Assembly: GCA_022614805.1 (NCBI GenBank)
Contig: JAKEHY010000038.1
Coordinates: forward strand, 62,001-126,000
DNA: 64,000 nt
Source of the DNA: Candidatus Zixiibacteriota bacterium
GTDB lineage: Bacteria > Zixibacteria > MSB-5A5 > DSPP01
Direction: 5' to 3'
Positions 56,617-64,000 of the stretch are shown piece after piece (the stretch's first letter is position 1; each line of letters begins with the position of its first letter). The notes beneath the pieces are model-generated. The model was given only the letters and a program-made list of their open reading frames with translations. It was not told the DNA's origin and did not search any database. The position numbers were made by a program, and so were the translations under genes.

Positions 56617-58011
56617 TTACTTGTCAACAATGGCGGCCATCATCTCGGCTTCGGCCACCAACGTGTCGCCGACTAAGGCTTTGCCGGAGATTTTGCAGGT
56701 GCCGCGGCGCATCGAAAGCATTTCCACCTCCAGCCGCAGGGTGTCGCCGGGAATCACCGGCTTGCGGAAGCGGACGGCGTCCATTCCCATAAAGTAGGCG
56801 ACCGATTTTTTGGGGTCTTCCACGGCGTGGAGCATCAAAAAGCCGCCGGCCTGGGCCATCGCCTCCACAATCAAAACCCCCGGCATCACCGGGTGGCCGG
56901 GGAAATGCCCCTGAAAGAAGGGCTCGTTTATGGTCACGTTTTTTATGGCCACGACTTTTTTCTTCGGCTCCAGGTCAATCACCCGGTCGATGAGCAGAAA
57001 GGGATAGCGATGGGGCAAAATTTCCTGAATGGCGCGGATATCCAAGAGATATTCTGTCTTGGGCTCCTTTTGATATTTCGTTTTTATCTGCTCTTTTTCA
57101 TACAGGGAGTGCAATTTTTTGGCCAGTTCCACGTTGGCGGCATGGCCGCTTCGGGCGGCCAAAACGTGGGCTTTCAACGGCACGCCCAAAAGGGCCAAGT
57201 CACCGATTAGGTCCAACGCTTTGTGGCGGCAGGGCTCGTTGGGAAAGCGGAGGGGAACGTCGTTCATCAGGCCATTTTTGCCCATGAATAACTCTTCTTT
57301 CAGCGCCAGCATCTTTTTCAGCCTCTTCAAATCCTCCGGGCCGACGCCGTCGTCGCAAATCACCACGGCGTTGGACAAATTGCCGCCCTTGATAAGCCCC
57401 ATCTTGGCCAACGATTCGACCTCCGACAAAAAGCAGAAGGTGCGGGAGGGGGCGAAATCGTTGACGAACTCGTCCTTCAGCGAGACCATCGAGGTGTATT
57501 GGGTGCCCAGGGCCGGGTTTTTGTAGTCCACCAAGAACGTGACCCGGAAATCGTCGGAAGGCAAGACCACCAAATCGACGTGGCGGTCCGGAATCGAGTG
57601 CGAAATGGGGGTTTCCACTTCCAGAAACTTGCGGGGGGCGTCCTGCTCGACCAAGCCGGCTTTTTGCAAAATTTCGACGAAGGGCATTGCCGAGCCGTCG
57701 CCGACCGGCGGCTCGCTGTTGTCCAGTTCCACGATGACATTATCGATTTCCAGCCCGGAGAGAGCGGCCATCACGTGCTCCACCGTATAAACCTTTACCT
57801 CCCCTTTGGCGATGGTTGTGCCGCGCAAAATATCCACCACGTTGGAGATGTGGGCGGCCACTTCCGGCTTTCCATCCATATCGGTGCGGACGAAGGTGAC
57901 CCCGGAATCGATGGCCGCCGGCTTGAAGGTGAGGGTGGTCTGGTTACCGGTGTGCAGCCCCACGCCGGATGTGGAAACGGGCGCTTTAATCGTGCGCTGG
58001 GTCTTGTTCAT
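56617..58011 (-). CDS. lpxC/fabZ: LpxC-FabZ fusion: UDP-3-O-acyl-GlcNAc deacetylase / 3-hydroxyacyl-ACP dehydratase
   Basis: 464 residues. Residues 1 to about 310 are LpxC, the zinc deacetylase that commits lipid A synthesis: [20 protein letters not shown], the zinc His in [20 protein letters not shown] and [15 protein letters not shown] with His and Asp ligands. After a short linker, residues about 320-464 are Fab[21 protein letters not shown] and the catalytic His/Glu in [20 protein letters not shown]. The fusion joins two enzymes that compete for 3-hydroxyacyl-ACP and is typical of Bacteroidetes and relatives. It is the first gene of the lpx operon. Confidence 0.97.
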   Translation of the reverse strand: MNKTQRTIKAPVSTSGVGLHTGNQTTLTFKPAAIDSGVTFVRTDMDGKPEVAAHISNVVDILRGTTIAKGEVKVYTVEHVMAALSGLEIDNVIVELDNSEPPVGDGSAMPFVEILQKAGLVEQDAPRKFLEVETPISHSIPDRHVDLVVLPSDDFRVTFLVDYKNPALGTQYTSMVSLKDEFVNDFAPSRTFCFLSEVESLAKMGLIKGGNLSNAVVICDDGVGPEDLKRLKKMLALKEELFMGKNGLMNDVPLRFPNEPCRHKALDLIGDLALLGVPLKAHVLAARSGHAANVELAKKLHSLYEKEQIKTKYQKEPKTEYLLDIRAIQEILPHRYPFLLIDRVIDLEPKKKVVAIKNVTINEPFFQGHFPGHPVMPGVLIVEAMAQAGGFLMLHAVEDPKKSVAYFMGMDAVRFRKPVIPGDTLRLEVEMLSMRRGTCKISGKALVGDTLVAEAEMMAAIVDK

Positions 58012-58133
58012 TCTGCTTGGAAGAAAAGTTTTTTGGCGGGCTTTGGCAAGGGGCGAAAGGCGGTTTTGCCCGTTTGGCGGAAAATCTTTTGCGGTTCCGA
58101 ATAGCGATTTGATTATGAAGCGGTTATAAAAAA

Positions 58134-58149
58134 TGTTTCACGTGAAACA
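58134..58149. promoter_or_regulatory. parS site (ParB/Spo0J binding)
   Basis: TGTTTCACGTGAAACA, a perfect 16-bp palindrome equal to the bacterial parS consensus, two bases beyond the stop of the FTP-domain gene and about 120 bases upstream of lpxC/fabZ. ParB loads chromosome-organising proteins from such sites. No parA, parB or replication gene is in the window. Confidence 0.9.
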
Positions 58150-58151
58150 AA

Positions 58152-58970
58152 TTAGGTTGCAAAAAAGATGAGTTGTCCTACCCTAATAACAAAAGCTCCT
58201 TTTGTTAGATTATCTTTCAAGTTAATCCTCATTATTCGATTGGCCTTGTGAAGGATTTGGCCGGAATTGGCATCGATAAAATACTCCCAAGCCCCAGGAG
58301 GACTATCTACATGTATTTTGACCAGCCAGACAAGATAGTAATTGTTTTGATGAGGGAAAACCCGGAGCTCCGACGAAATCATCTGAACGTTTTTGCTTTT
58401 TCGAGGTAGGTCATTTTTAGCTTTTACCTCCGCGAAAGTGACATCAACCCTCGGCGTGGTGGAAATGTCGATGTCCGGATAGAGAGAACCATTGACTAAA
58501 TCCAGTTTTCCTTTGGAAGTAAAGTGGGCGTTTATCTTTCCGTTCCATACCTCTACGCCACCGTAGAACTGTTTGAAAAAAACATGTTTCATCCCGGTTT
58601 CGCCTGTTCGCACTCTTTCTAATCTTAACTCCGATAAGGGTTGTGATATTCCAAAAATGCCTTTATTCCTTTCAAAAAACTCCAAGGCAATCTCAACAGG
58701 GTCCGACTTTGTCAAACCTTCGCTGAGTTTTCCCTCAAGCCACTTAGGGGTGCCAGAGATTGAGTCGATTCTGACTTGGACGTAGGGATTACTTTGACGG
58801 AAGGCGGATATTTTCTCCTTTCTTATTGTTCGGATGCTGTCCAGTTTTTTGGATTGGTCGGAAGTCGATTGCTCTTCAGCGTAAACTGTTGAAAAAGCGA
58901 GCAAGGGAACTGTGATGAAAAGTCCGGCGAATGCCAATCGGGTTTGGGATTTTGCTGATAAAAATTTCAT
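58152..58970 (-). CDS. Exported FTP/PepSY-like propeptide-domain protein without a protease domain
   Basis: 272 residues. Signal peptide (LAFAGLFITVPLLAFSTVYA), then an FTP-type domain (VEIALEFFERNKGIFGI; MKHVFFKQFYGGVEVWNGKI) and PepSY-like strand sequence to WEYFIDANSGQILHKANRI. In M4/M36 metalloproteases these regions form the chaperone-like propeptide, but no HExxH domain follows: the frame stops two bases before the parS site. Orphan propeptide, truncated protease or free inhibitor are all possible. It is visibly A+T-richer than neighbours. Confidence 0.75.
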   Translation of the reverse strand: MKFLSAKSQTRLAFAGLFITVPLLAFSTVYAEEQSTSDQSKKLDSIRTIRKEKISAFRQSNPYVQVRIDSISGTPKWLEGKLSEGLTKSDPVEIALEFFERNKGIFGISQPLSELRLERVRTGETGMKHVFFKQFYGGVEVWNGKINAHFTSKGKLDLVNGSLYPDIDISTTPRVDVTFAEVKAKNDLPRKSKNVQMISSELRVFPHQNNYYLVWLVKIHVDSPPGAWEYFIDANSGQILHKANRIMRINLKDNLTKGAFVIRVGQLIFFAT

Positions 58971-59071
58971 ACAAACATTCTTTTGGTAATACCAATATGG
59001 ATTTCCCTGCTTATATAAGTCAAGGGGACTTCGGTTAGATTTGTTGGAATGTGAATTTAGTAACTAACTTT

Positions 59072-59121
59072 GCGCAGACACATCCTTCGACTTCGCTCAG
59101 GACGAGTCGGTCTGCCCCTAC
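59072..59121. repeat. TAGGGG/CCCCTA-family element carrying an inner insert, on the ALDH stop
   Basis: GCGCAGAC at one end and GTCTGCCCCTAC at the other are complementary; between them lies CATCCTTCGACTTCGCTCAG plus GACGAG. The terminal CTA is the TAG stop of the aldehyde dehydrogenase gene on the minus strand. Confidence 0.75.
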
Positions 59122-60569
59122 TCCGACAGGTGCAGGGCGGCCATTTTGAGGTAGGTCATCTCTTCGATGGCAAAGCGCACCCCTTCGCGGCCGGAGCCGG
59201 ATTCCTTGACCCCGCCGTAGGGCATAAAATCGGCGCGGTAGGAAGGAGAATCGTTGATAATCACGCCGCCGACTTCCAATTCCCGGAAGGCGGCGAAGGC
59301 GCGGTTCAAATTCCTCGTAAAGATGGCGGCCTGCAGGCCGTAGGGGGTGGAGTTGACCGCTTCCACTGCTTGCTCAAATTTCTCGTACGGAGTCACCGTC
59401 ACGGCCGGGCCGAAAAGCTCTTCGGTCCCAATCCGGCAGCCGGAGGGGTCGCCGAACAAAACGGTCGGCTCGTAAAAGGCCTCCTTGCGGCGGCCGCCGC
59501 ATTTCAGTTCCATCCCGGCGGCTTTGGCTTCGTTAATCCAGTCCTCCACCCGGCGGGCATCCGGTTCGGAGATGAGGGGGCCGATATCGGTGGTGCCCAG
59601 CTTGGGGTCGCCGACTTTCAAGTTTTTGGCCAGCGCGACTAATTTTTCGGTGAACGGCTTGGCGGCCGATTTTTCGACGTAGATGCGCTGGAGGGAGATG
59701 CAGACCTGGCCGGAGTAAGCGAAAGCGCCGGCAGCGCAGCGCTGCGCGGCCCAGTCCAAATCGGCGGTTTCATCCACGATGGCGGCGGAGTTGTTCCCCA
59801 ATTCCAAAAGGGTCTTTTTCAACCCGGCTTTTTCCCGTATCTGTTTCCCCACCTCGGCCGAGCCCGTGAAGGTGACCATCGCCACATTGGGATGGGAAAC
59901 CAGCCAGTCGCCGACGGTTCCCCCGGAGCCGACCAAAACGTTGAACGCCCCGGCGGGAGCGCCGGAGGCCTCCACCAGTTTGGCCAGCTTGAGCGCGGTC
60001 AAAGGCGTCAGGGAGGAAGGTTTAAGAATGACCGAGCAGCCGGCGGCCAGGGCAGGGGCAAGCTTGTGGGCCGCGAGATTCAAGGGAAAATTGAAAGGGG
60101 TGATGGCCGCAACGACGCCTATGGGGAAACGGTGGTAAAAGCCGAACTTTTTTTCCGAGCCGCCTTGAGCATCCAGCGGGACGGTTTCGCCGTGCAGCCG
60201 TTTGGCCTCTTCGGCGGCGAACTTGAACGTTTGTATGGAGCGTTCCACTTCCTGGCGGGCGAATTTGGCCGGTTTGCCGGCTTCGGCGATGATGCCGGCG
60301 GCGAACTCGTCGGCTGCCTCCCGCAGGGCGCCGGAGATTTTTTCCAAAATCTCGCTGCGTTTAAGGGCGGGGAGAACTTTCATTGCGGCAAAGCCGGCTT
60401 CCGCCGAGCGGACCGCCATTTCCACCAGTTCCTCGTCGGCGGTCGGCACGGAAGTGAGAGGCCGGCCGGTGAACTTATCGATTACGGGAAGAAAATTTTC
60501 CCCCGAAACCCAGGCCCCCCCGATGAAGAGCCGTTCCCCCGAATGTTCCCTAACTGTCGGCGATTCCAT
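59118..60569 (-). CDS. NAD(P)-dependent aldehyde dehydrogenase
   Basis: 483 residues. It oxidises an aldehyde to an acid. Conserved parts: FIGGAWVSGENFLPVIDKFT, IGVVAAITPFNFPLNLAAHK, LKPSSLTPLTALKLAKLVEA, FTGSAEVGKQIREKAGLK, the active-site Glu in LLELGNNSA and the nucleophile in AYSGQVCISLQRIYVE. The type is close to lactaldehyde/glyceraldehyde-3-phosphate (non-phosphorylating) dehydrogenases, but the substrate cannot be fixed. A TATAAT lies seven bases before the ATG at 60569 and no SD is present, implying a leaderless mRNA. The TAG stop is contributed by a repeat. Confidence 0.93.
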   Translation of the reverse strand: MESPTVREHSGERLFIGGAWVSGENFLPVIDKFTGRPLTSVPTADEELVEMAVRSAEAGFAAMKVLPALKRSEILEKISGALREAADEFAAGIIAEAGKPAKFARQEVERSIQTFKFAAEEAKRLHGETVPLDAQGGSEKKFGFYHRFPIGVVAAITPFNFPLNLAAHKLAPALAAGCSVILKPSSLTPLTALKLAKLVEASGAPAGAFNVLVGSGGTVGDWLVSHPNVAMVTFTGSAEVGKQIREKAGLKKTLLELGNNSAAIVDETADLDWAAQRCAAGAFAYSGQVCISLQRIYVEKSAAKPFTEKLVALAKNLKVGDPKLGTTDIGPLISEPDARRVEDWINEAKAAGMELKCGGRRKEAFYEPTVLFGDPSGCRIGTEELFGPAVTVTPYEKFEQAVEAVNSTPYGLQAAIFTRNLNRAFAAFRELEVGGVIINDSPSYRADFMPYGGVKESGSGREGVRFAIEEMTYLKMAALHLSE

Positions 60570-60576
60570 AACTTAC

Positions 60577-60582
60577 ATTATA
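60577..60582 (-). promoter_or_regulatory. -10 element of the aldehyde dehydrogenase gene
   Basis: TATAAT on the minus strand, separated from the ATG at 60569 by seven bases, so the transcript would start at or near the start codon. No clear -35. Confidence 0.45.
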
Positions 60583-60601
60583 CTAATATCGGCATTTTTG
60601 G

Positions 60602-61552
60602 CTACGGGTAAACCTGGTAAATGATTCCCCAGATTTCGTTCTGAAAGGTGGAGGGGTTGGCCAAGGTATTATTGGTAAAGGCATCCACGACCAAGCGGCG
60701 GTAGTCGTAATAAACTTCCGGTGAAACTTTGAACCCGCCGAAAAACTCCCCGGGAACCCTTTCCGTAAGCTGGATTCGCCGTTTGGCGTTCAGGTCGCCG
60801 ATGTGGCAGAAAACGTGGAGGAGGGTATCGAGGGTGTTGCGCACCCGCACGCGCACTTCCACCGAATCGTTCGGTTTCAGTTGAAAGGGGCTGGTGCGGA
60901 CTTTCACCACCTGGGGGTCGTCGAGGGGGTCCAAGTTCGTGTTGCGGTCCTGACGCACGGCCAGCAAATCCTTTGGATAGCCGGAAAGGTTGTTGGGGTT
61001 GGTGACGTGAAGGTGAACGGTGTCAATCAGCCGGACGACCCCGACAAACGTCTGGGTGGCGCCCATCACAAACCACCCTCGATTAGGTTTGCTATCGTTA
61101 TCTAACTTTTGGAAATAGCCGAATTTGAACACCGGGAGCTTAAAAGACTTGGCCGGACGGGGGCTGCCGGCGCTGTCGATGCGGAACTGGCCGACGAGCG
61201 TGTCCAAGATTTCGGCGCCGGCATCGCGGGGAGCTCGGGGAACAACGGTGGAAACACCCCCCTGGTCAACGGTATCGAGGTCGTTCAGGGTGATGGCCGT
61301 GTCGGGGGACGTTATGGTAAAGTTGCGGGAGAAGGAAAAATCGGTCCCGGCCACGGCGGCCCGCGAGGTGTCGAGAAAGGAATTTGAAAAGATTCCGGGA
61401 TTATCCCGGATTAAAAAGCGGATGATGTCGCGGGTGGTGAAACTCACTTTAACGGATTTCTCGCAGCCGGAGATGAAAAGCAGGAATAAAAGAAGAGCTC
61501 CGGCGGGCAGCAAGAAAAGCGTTTTATGCCATCGGGTTGGTTTCAATTGCAT
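60602..61552 (-). CDS. Hypothetical lipoprotein
   Basis: 316 residues. The signal peptide (TLFLLPAGALLLFLLFISGC) ends in the lipobox FISGC, so a lipid-anchored envelope protein. The remainder is beta-rich with no recognised domain; repeated small motifs such as RDNPGIFSNSFLDTSRAAVA near the N-terminus and a segment with aromatic strands (FKLPVFKFGYFQKLDNDSKP; GWFVMGATQTFVGVVRLIDT) suggest a sandwich fold. Later part VEVRVRVRNTLDTLLHVFCH. I do not recognise the family. The SD is weak. Confidence 0.75.
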   Translation of the reverse strand: MQLKPTRWHKTLFLLPAGALLLFLLFISGCEKSVKVSFTTRDIIRFLIRDNPGIFSNSFLDTSRAAVAGTDFSFSRNFTITSPDTAITLNDLDTVDQGGVSTVVPRAPRDAGAEILDTLVGQFRIDSAGSPRPAKSFKLPVFKFGYFQKLDNDSKPNRGWFVMGATQTFVGVVRLIDTVHLHVTNPNNLSGYPKDLLAVRQDRNTNLDPLDDPQVVKVRTSPFQLKPNDSVEVRVRVRNTLDTLLHVFCHIGDLNAKRRIQLTERVPGEFFGGFKVSPEVYYDYRRLVVDAFTNNTLANPSTFQNEIWGIIYQVYP

Positions 61553-61641
61553 ACCACTAAGGGGTAATATAATGTTTTACGTGCAGACTGGAGAGTATTT
61601 GACCCCACACTTCGGCCCCCGCATTCTGCGGGGACCTTAAT

Positions 61642-61661
61642 CCCTCCCCTCAAGGGGAGGG
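61642..61661. repeat. C-rich/G-rich inverted repeat downstream of uvrB
   Basis: CCCTCCCCT-CA-AGGGGAGGG; same style as 5229-5248. It sits between uvrB (its 3' side) and the lipoprotein gene; 61553-61704 has no gene. Confidence 0.7.
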
Positions 61662-61704
61662 GAAAGACCTCAAAGCTGTAGGGGATAAAATAGCTGAGGA
61701 TGTG

Positions 61705-63705
61705 TCAACTTCTCCGGCCGGTTTTTTTAACTTTGGCCTTGAGTTTGCCGATTTCGTCCCGGTAGGCGGCGGCCTTTTCGAACTCGTACTGGGCCGCCCG
61801 GCGCTTCATCTCCCGCATCAACGCGGCAATGCGCTCCTCCAGCTCCATCCGTTCGAACAGGTCCAGTTTTTCCTCCTTCGCTTCCGGCTGGGTTTTAGAG
61901 TCGGCAAAGAGGGTGGCTTTCAAGATTTCCTCCCTGCTTTTGTAGATGGTCTGCGGCTCGATGCCGTGAGTCAGGTTGTACTCTTCCTGGATTTTCCGGC
62001 GCCGTTCGGTTTCGGCCATCGCTTTTTTCATCGAATCGGTTATCGCATCCGCATACATCACCACTTCCCCCGCCCGGTTGCGGGCGGCCCGGCCGGCAAT
62101 CTGAACCAACGAGCGCTCGGAGCGCAAAAATCCCTCTTTGTCGGCATCGAGAATGGCGACCAAGGAGACCTCCGGCAGGTCGAGCCCTTCCCGCAGCAGA
62201 TTGATGCCGACCAGAACGTCGAATTCCGCCAGACGGAGGTCGCGCAGAATTTCGGTGCGCTCGATGGCGTCGATTTCGGCGTGCAAATAGCGCACCTTGA
62301 TGCCCATCTGGGCGATATAGTCGGCCAGGTCTTCGGCCATACGCTTGGTCAGGGTGGTGACGAGAACCCGTTCCCCTTTGGCTATCCGCTTTCGAATCTC
62401 CTCCAGCAGGTCATCCACCTGGCGGGCGAGCGGTTTGACCGTGATTTTCGGGTCGATTAAGCCGGTGGGGCGGATAATTTGTTCCACCACCACCCCCTCC
62501 GATTTCTCCAGTTCCAAATCCCCCGGCGTGGCGGAAAGGTAAACGAACCGGGGAATCAAGGATTCGAATTCTTCAAAAAAGAGGGGGCGGTTGTCGAGGG
62601 CGGAAGGGAGGCGGAAGCCGTATTCCACCAGGACCTCTTTTCTGGCCCGGTCGCCGTTGTACATCCCGCGAATCTGGGGGAGGGTTTGATGGGATTCGTC
62701 GATGATGCAGAGAAAATCGTTCGGAAAGAAATCGAGGAGGGTGAAGGGCCTTTGCCCCGGCTTGCGCCCGGCCAGATGACGGGAGTAGTTCTCGATGCCG
62801 GTGCAGTAGCCGACCTCCTTCATCATTTCGACGTCGAAGCGGGTGCGGGATTCAAGGCGCTGGGCCTCCAGCAGTTTTCCCTGTGAGCGGAAAAATTCCA
62901 GCCGCTGGGCCAGTTCTTCTTCGATAGTCACGATGGCCCGCTCGATTTTGGGCATCGTGGTTACGAAGTGTTTGGCGGGATAGATGGAGGCCTTCTTTTT
63001 TTCCTCCAGCACCTCGCCCTTCAAAATGTCGATGACCGAGATTTTTTCGATTTCGTCGCCGAAGAACTCCACCCGAACGGCGTTCTCCTCGTAAGCCAAA
63101 TGTACCTCCACCACGTCGCCGCGCACGCGGAAACTTCCGCGACCGAATTCGAAGTCGTTGCGGTTGTAGTGGATGTCTATCAGCATTTTCAGAAACTTGT
63201 CCCGTTCGAGCCTTTGACCAACCTCGACGAAGACCATCATATCCCGATAATCCTCCGGCGAGCCCAAGCCGTAAATGCAGGAGACGGAGGCGACGATGAT
63301 GGTATCCTCCCTCTCCAAAAGGGAGCTGGTGGCGCGCAGACGCAGCCGGTCGATATCCTCGTTTATGGAAGTATCCTTTTCGATATAGGTGTCGGACTGG
63401 GGGACGTAGGCCTCCGGCTGGTAGTAGTCGTAGTAGCTGATGAAAAACTCAACGGCGTTTTTGGGGAAAAAGTTTTTCAGTTCGCCGTAAAGCTGGGCCG
63501 CCAAGGTCTTGTTGTGAGAAATGACCAGAGTCGGCTTTTGCACCGCCTCCACCACTTTGGCCATCGTGAAAGTTTTGCCGCTGCCGGTGACTCCGAGAAG
63601 GGTTTGATAGCGGCGGTTTTCCTTGATCCCCTTGGAGAGGGCTTCGATGGCCTGGGGCTGGTCCCCCTTCGGTTCGTAGGAGGAGATTACCTGAAAAAGC
63701 GGCAT
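61705..63705 (-). CDS. uvrB: UvrABC excision repair protein UvrB
   Basis: 666 residues, full length. It verifies damage and loads UvrC in nucleotide excision repair. Walker A is [20 protein letters not shown]; the beta-hairpin is [52 protein letters not shown] and [20 protein letters not shown] are helicase motifs. The C-terminus has the UVR motif ([20 protein letters not shown]). I use ATG 63705; the much longer open frame to 63891 overlaps the next gene and is not credible. It follows the TPR gene by 17 bases. Confidence 0.98.
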   Translation of the reverse strand: MPLFQVISSYEPKGDQPQAIEALSKGIKENRRYQTLLGVTGSGKTFTMAKVVEAVQKPTLVISHNKTLAAQLYGELKNFFPKNAVEFFISYYDYYQPEAYVPQSDTYIEKDTSINEDIDRLRLRATSSLLEREDTIIVASVSCIYGLGSPEDYRDMMVFVEVGQRLERDKFLKMLIDIHYNRNDFEFGRGSFRVRGDVVEVHLAYEENAVRVEFFGDEIEKISVIDILKGEVLEEKKKASIYPAKHFVTTMPKIERAIVTIEEELAQRLEFFRSQGKLLEAQRLESRTRFDVEMMKEVGYCTGIENYSRHLAGRKPGQRPFTLLDFFPNDFLCIIDESHQTLPQIRGMYNGDRARKEVLVEYGFRLPSALDNRPLFFEEFESLIPRFVYLSATPGDLELEKSEGVVVEQIIRPTGLIDPKITVKPLARQVDDLLEEIRKRIAKGERVLVTTLTKRMAEDLADYIAQMGIKVRYLHAEIDAIERTEILRDLRLAEFDVLVGINLLREGLDLPEVSLVAILDADKEGFLRSERSLVQIAGRAARNRAGEVVMYADAITDSMKKAMAETERRRKIQEEYNLTHGIEPQTIYKSREEILKATLFADSKTQPEAKEEKLDLFERMELEERIAALMREMKRRAAQYEFEKAAAYRDEIGKLKAKVKKTGRRS

Positions 63706-63722
63706 TATTTCATTGGTGCGAT

Positions 63723-64000
63723 TTAAAGCCCGACCATCTTTTTGAAATCCGGGTCGCTCCAGAGGGAGTTGAAAGCGCCGTCTTTCTGGGCTTCCATTTT
63801 GTAGAAGTCGCCGCCCCACTGGATGGCTTTTTCCAGGGCCGCGAGCGACTCGGTTTTCTTTCTCAACCGGGCATAGCAGCCGGACTGCCAAAAGAGAGCC
63901 CAGGGGTTGGCCGGGTTTAACTGGAGCGTTTTCTCGAAACTTTTGACCGCTTCGGAGTAGAAGCCGGTCTGGTTCTGGACTTTTCCCAGCCCTTCGTAGT
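63723..64000 (-). CDS. TPR-repeat protein, C-terminal fragment
   Basis: The last 92 codons of a gene that enters from the right edge. TPR-like helices are visible ([40 protein letters not shown]) and the end reads [14 protein letters not shown]. The pattern of a peptide ending in a D-F-K-K-like segment after TPRs is common in tetratricopeptide proteins of unknown function. Upstream part is outside the window. Confidence 0.75.
   Translation of the reverse strand, partial: YEGLGKVQNQTGFYSEAVKSFEKTLQLNPANPWALFWQSGCYARLRKKTESLAALEKAIQWGGDFYKMEAQKDGAFNSLWSDPDFKKMVGL

Overview
The window looks like a chromosomal segment of a Gram-negative, uncultivated-type bacterium of the FCB (Fibrobacteres-Chlorobi-Bacteroidetes) assemblage. 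The evidence is a near-complete lipid A/Kdo gene set with an LpxC-FabZ fusion, secreted proteins with C-terminal FlgD-like or NPFNP-type sorting domains as used by type IX secretion, a PorV-like barrel protein, many lipoproteins and homogentisate-type tyrosine degradation. A relative of candidate phyla such as Zixibacteria would fit, but that is inference; no rRNA is present. The DNA is moderately G+C-rich by eye, with a few visibly A+T-richer genes (20055-21029, 28314-28943, 58152-58970). TTG and GTG starts with good Shine-Dalgarno (SD) sites are common.

Layout. 1-5.0 kb: start of a secreted propeller/S9-like protein, an acyl-CoA thioesterase overlapping pth, a large membrane PqqD/M50-protease/HlyD fusion, and a CPA2 antiporter. 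5.4-7.4 kb: nicotinamidase and an HtrA protease. 7.6-10.6 kb (minus): two duplicated TPR lipoproteins, a class-V aminotransferase and a small membrane protein. 10.7-18.6 kb (plus): a tightly packed operon with an EamA transporter, a PaaI thioesterase, two VOC proteins, a HisC-like aminotransferase, HPPD, DUF3995, an FAH-family hydrolase, homogentisate dioxygenase and a flavin-reductase-like protein; maleylacetoacetate isomerase is missing. 18.6-21.0 kb: three adjacent secreted proteins that share an unrecognised five-cysteine domain. The first two have copied promoters and 12-codon leader ORFs; the third carries a TonB C-terminal domain. Then come tRNA-Val, glmM-glmS, and a HEAT-repeat/HD-GYP pair with a shared N-terminal domain.

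28-38.6 kb (minus): NYN protein, dGTPase, PorV-like barrel, lamin-tail cargo protein, outer-membrane barrel, a CBM9-like lipoprotein inside a repeat cluster, and an active/inactive M16 protease pair. 38.9-43.3 kb (plus): a GrdB-family protein overlapping a Rieske protein, a secreted peroxiredoxin, an O-methyltransferase, DUF4149, endonuclease III and an HD protein. 43.4-47.3 kb (minus): FG-GAP sorting-domain protein and PEGA protein. 47.5-58.0 kb (minus): lpxC/fabZ-lpxA-Gfo/Idh-lpxB-waaA-lpxK-nadB-guaA-SDR, read as one operon. 58.1-64 kb: a perfect parS site, an orphan FTP-domain protein, an aldehyde dehydrogenase, a lipoprotein, uvrB and the end of a TPR gene.

Many junctions carry palindromes with constant TAGGGG/CCCCTA ends and variable but self-complementary arms. 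Four genes end at the TAG of such an element, and one copy contains the pth start codon. The strongest candidates for something undescribed are the five-cysteine family with its leader ORFs, the palindrome-stop-codon association, and the parS site outside any parAB context.
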